Under the pieces are notes generated by a model that saw only the letters and a list, made by a program, of their open reading frames with translations, had not been told where the DNA came from and did not search any database. DNA of 7,504 nt from Rhizobacter sp. (GTDB taxonomy: Bacteria > Pseudomonadota > Gammaproteobacteria > Burkholderiales > Burkholderiaceae_C), in contig JANXVK010000028.1 of NCBI GenBank assembly GCA_025351675.1, positions 1 through 7,504 on the forward strand, written 5' to 3'. This document shows, in pieces, positions 6,745 to 7,504 of the stretch (its first letter is position 1; each line of letters opens with the position of its first letter). The translations under genes were made by a program, and so were the position numbers.

Positions 6745-7504
6745 TCATTTGCTCAACAAGCGCATGGCCCCTTCCAGCCCCGCGAGCGAGAGCGGGAACA
6801 TGCGCTGGTTCATCAACTGCTGGACCACCGCGATGCTCTGCCGGTAGCCCCACACGCCCTGCGGCTCGGGGTTGATCCAGGCGAACTTCGGGAACGCCTG
6901 CGTGAGCCGCGCCAGCCATGCGGCGCCGGTCTCCTCGTTGTTGTACTCGACGCTGCCGCCGGGCTGCAGGATCTCGTACGGGCTCATCGTCGCGTCGCCG
7001 ACGAAGATCAACTTGTAGTCCTTGTTGTACTTGCGAATGATGTCCATGGTCGGGAACTTTTCGCTGTACCGGCGGCGGTTGTTCTTCCACATGAAGTCGT
7101 AGACGCAGTTGTGGAAATAATAGAACTCCAGATGCTTGAATTCCGATTTCGCGGCACTGAAGATCTCTTCGACGCGGTGGATGTGCTCGTCCATCGTGCC
7201 GCCCACGTCCATCAGCAGCAGCACCTTCACCTTGTTGTGGCGCTCGGGCACCATCTTGATGTCGAGCCAGCCGGCGTTGGCGGCGGTGCTGCGGATCGTG
7301 TCGTCGAGGTCGAGCTCTTCGGCCGAGCCTTCGCGGGCAAACCGACGCAAGCGGCGCAAGGCGACCTTGATGTTGCGCGTGCCGAGTTCGAGCGTGTCGT
7401 CGTAATCCTTGAACTGGCGCTGGTCACAGACCTTCACGGCGCTCTTGTTGCGCGACTTGTCCTGGCCGATGCGGATGCCCTGCGGGTTGTAGCCGTACGC
7501 GCCG
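6745..7504 (-). CDS. CoxE-like VWA-domain protein, C-terminal 252 residues (start outside window)
   Basis: The frame is open from the right edge to a TGA at 6747-6745, so the 5' end is missing. A GTG at 7437 is internal, because the upstream frame (GAYGYNPQGIRIGQDKSRNK) already belongs to the family. Visible features are a basic stretch 'LGTRNIKVALRRLRRFAREG', the conserved 'NAGWLDIKMVPERHN' and the first VWA strand 'KVLLLMDVGGTMD' with a DxGGT metal-site motif (Asp codon 7209-7207). 'EFYYFHNCVYDFMWKNNRRR' and 'YKLIFVGDATMSPYEI' follow, then a conserved Trp-rich end 'FAWINPEP..VWGYRQS'. These fit the VWA_CoxE family of cytoplasmic proteins. Such genes commonly sit beside MoxR-type AAA+ ATPase genes, where the pair is thought to act in protein or metal-centre maturation. 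The partner would lie to the right, outside the window. Its substrate is unknown here. It is 60 bp upstream of tamA and may share its transcript. Confidence 0.88.
   Translation of the reverse strand, partial: GAYGYNPQGIRIGQDKSRNKSAVKVCDQRQFKDYDDTLELGTRNIKVALRRLRRFAREGSAEELDLDDTIRSTAANAGWLDIKMVPERHNKVKVLLLMDVGGTMDEHIHRVEEIFSAAKSEFKHLEFYYFHNCVYDFMWKNNRRRYSEKFPTMDIIRKYNKDYKLIFVGDATMSPYEILQPGGSVEYNNEETGAAWLARLTQAFPKFAWINPEPQGVWGYRQSIAVVQQLMNQRMFPLSLAGLEGAMRLLSK

Noticed and set aside
1..7504. CRISPR array, toxin-antitoxin pair or defence genes
   Set aside because: No regularly spaced repeats of CRISPR type and no such genes are visible. Any cargo of the mobile element lies left of the window.

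Overview
The window comes from a high-GC bacterium, most likely a betaproteobacterium of the order Burkholderiales. The inference rests on strong G/C preference at third codon positions, the look of the TamA and TamB proteins, and the CoxE-like VWA protein. The genus cannot be fixed from the sequence alone. All protein genes read on the minus strand.

Positions 1-246 look like the right-hand end of an integrated mobile element (prophage, genomic island or ICE). This stretch is visibly less GC-rich than the rest. It holds the first 40 codons of a tyrosine-recombinase-type integrase running off the left edge, then a cluster of five TGTCC motifs, then a full match to the IHF consensus. It ends at the 3' part of a tRNA-Arg(CCT) gene (247-293) whose anticodon stem breaks exactly where element DNA should begin. 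This reads as one attachment-site module: core in the anticodon arm, IHF bend site, arm sites, then the int gene. The intact tRNA-Arg should lie at the other end of the element, beyond the left edge.

Positions 294-553 are non-coding chromosomal DNA. They contain one stem-loop with a T-run that could end rightward transcription from the original tRNA gene. I see no convincing gene there.

Positions 554-6684 hold tamB and tamA, transcribed leftward in the order tamA-tamB and overlapping by one base (TGATG). Together they encode the translocation and assembly module of the cell envelope: TamA is an outer-membrane Omp85 barrel, and TamB is an inner-membrane-anchored AsmA-like protein spanning the periplasm. 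The start of tamA lies inside a nearly perfect 14-bp hairpin (6662-6693). Two further palindromes follow at 6695-6725, and together they fill the gap to the next gene.

Positions 6745-7504 hold the C-terminal 252 residues of a CoxE-type VWA-domain protein whose start is beyond the right edge. It lies 60 bp upstream of tamA on the same strand and may be co-transcribed with it.

I do not see a wholly new system. The parts that most repay a second look are the compact integration site at the left edge and the palindromic cluster that carries the translation start of tamA.
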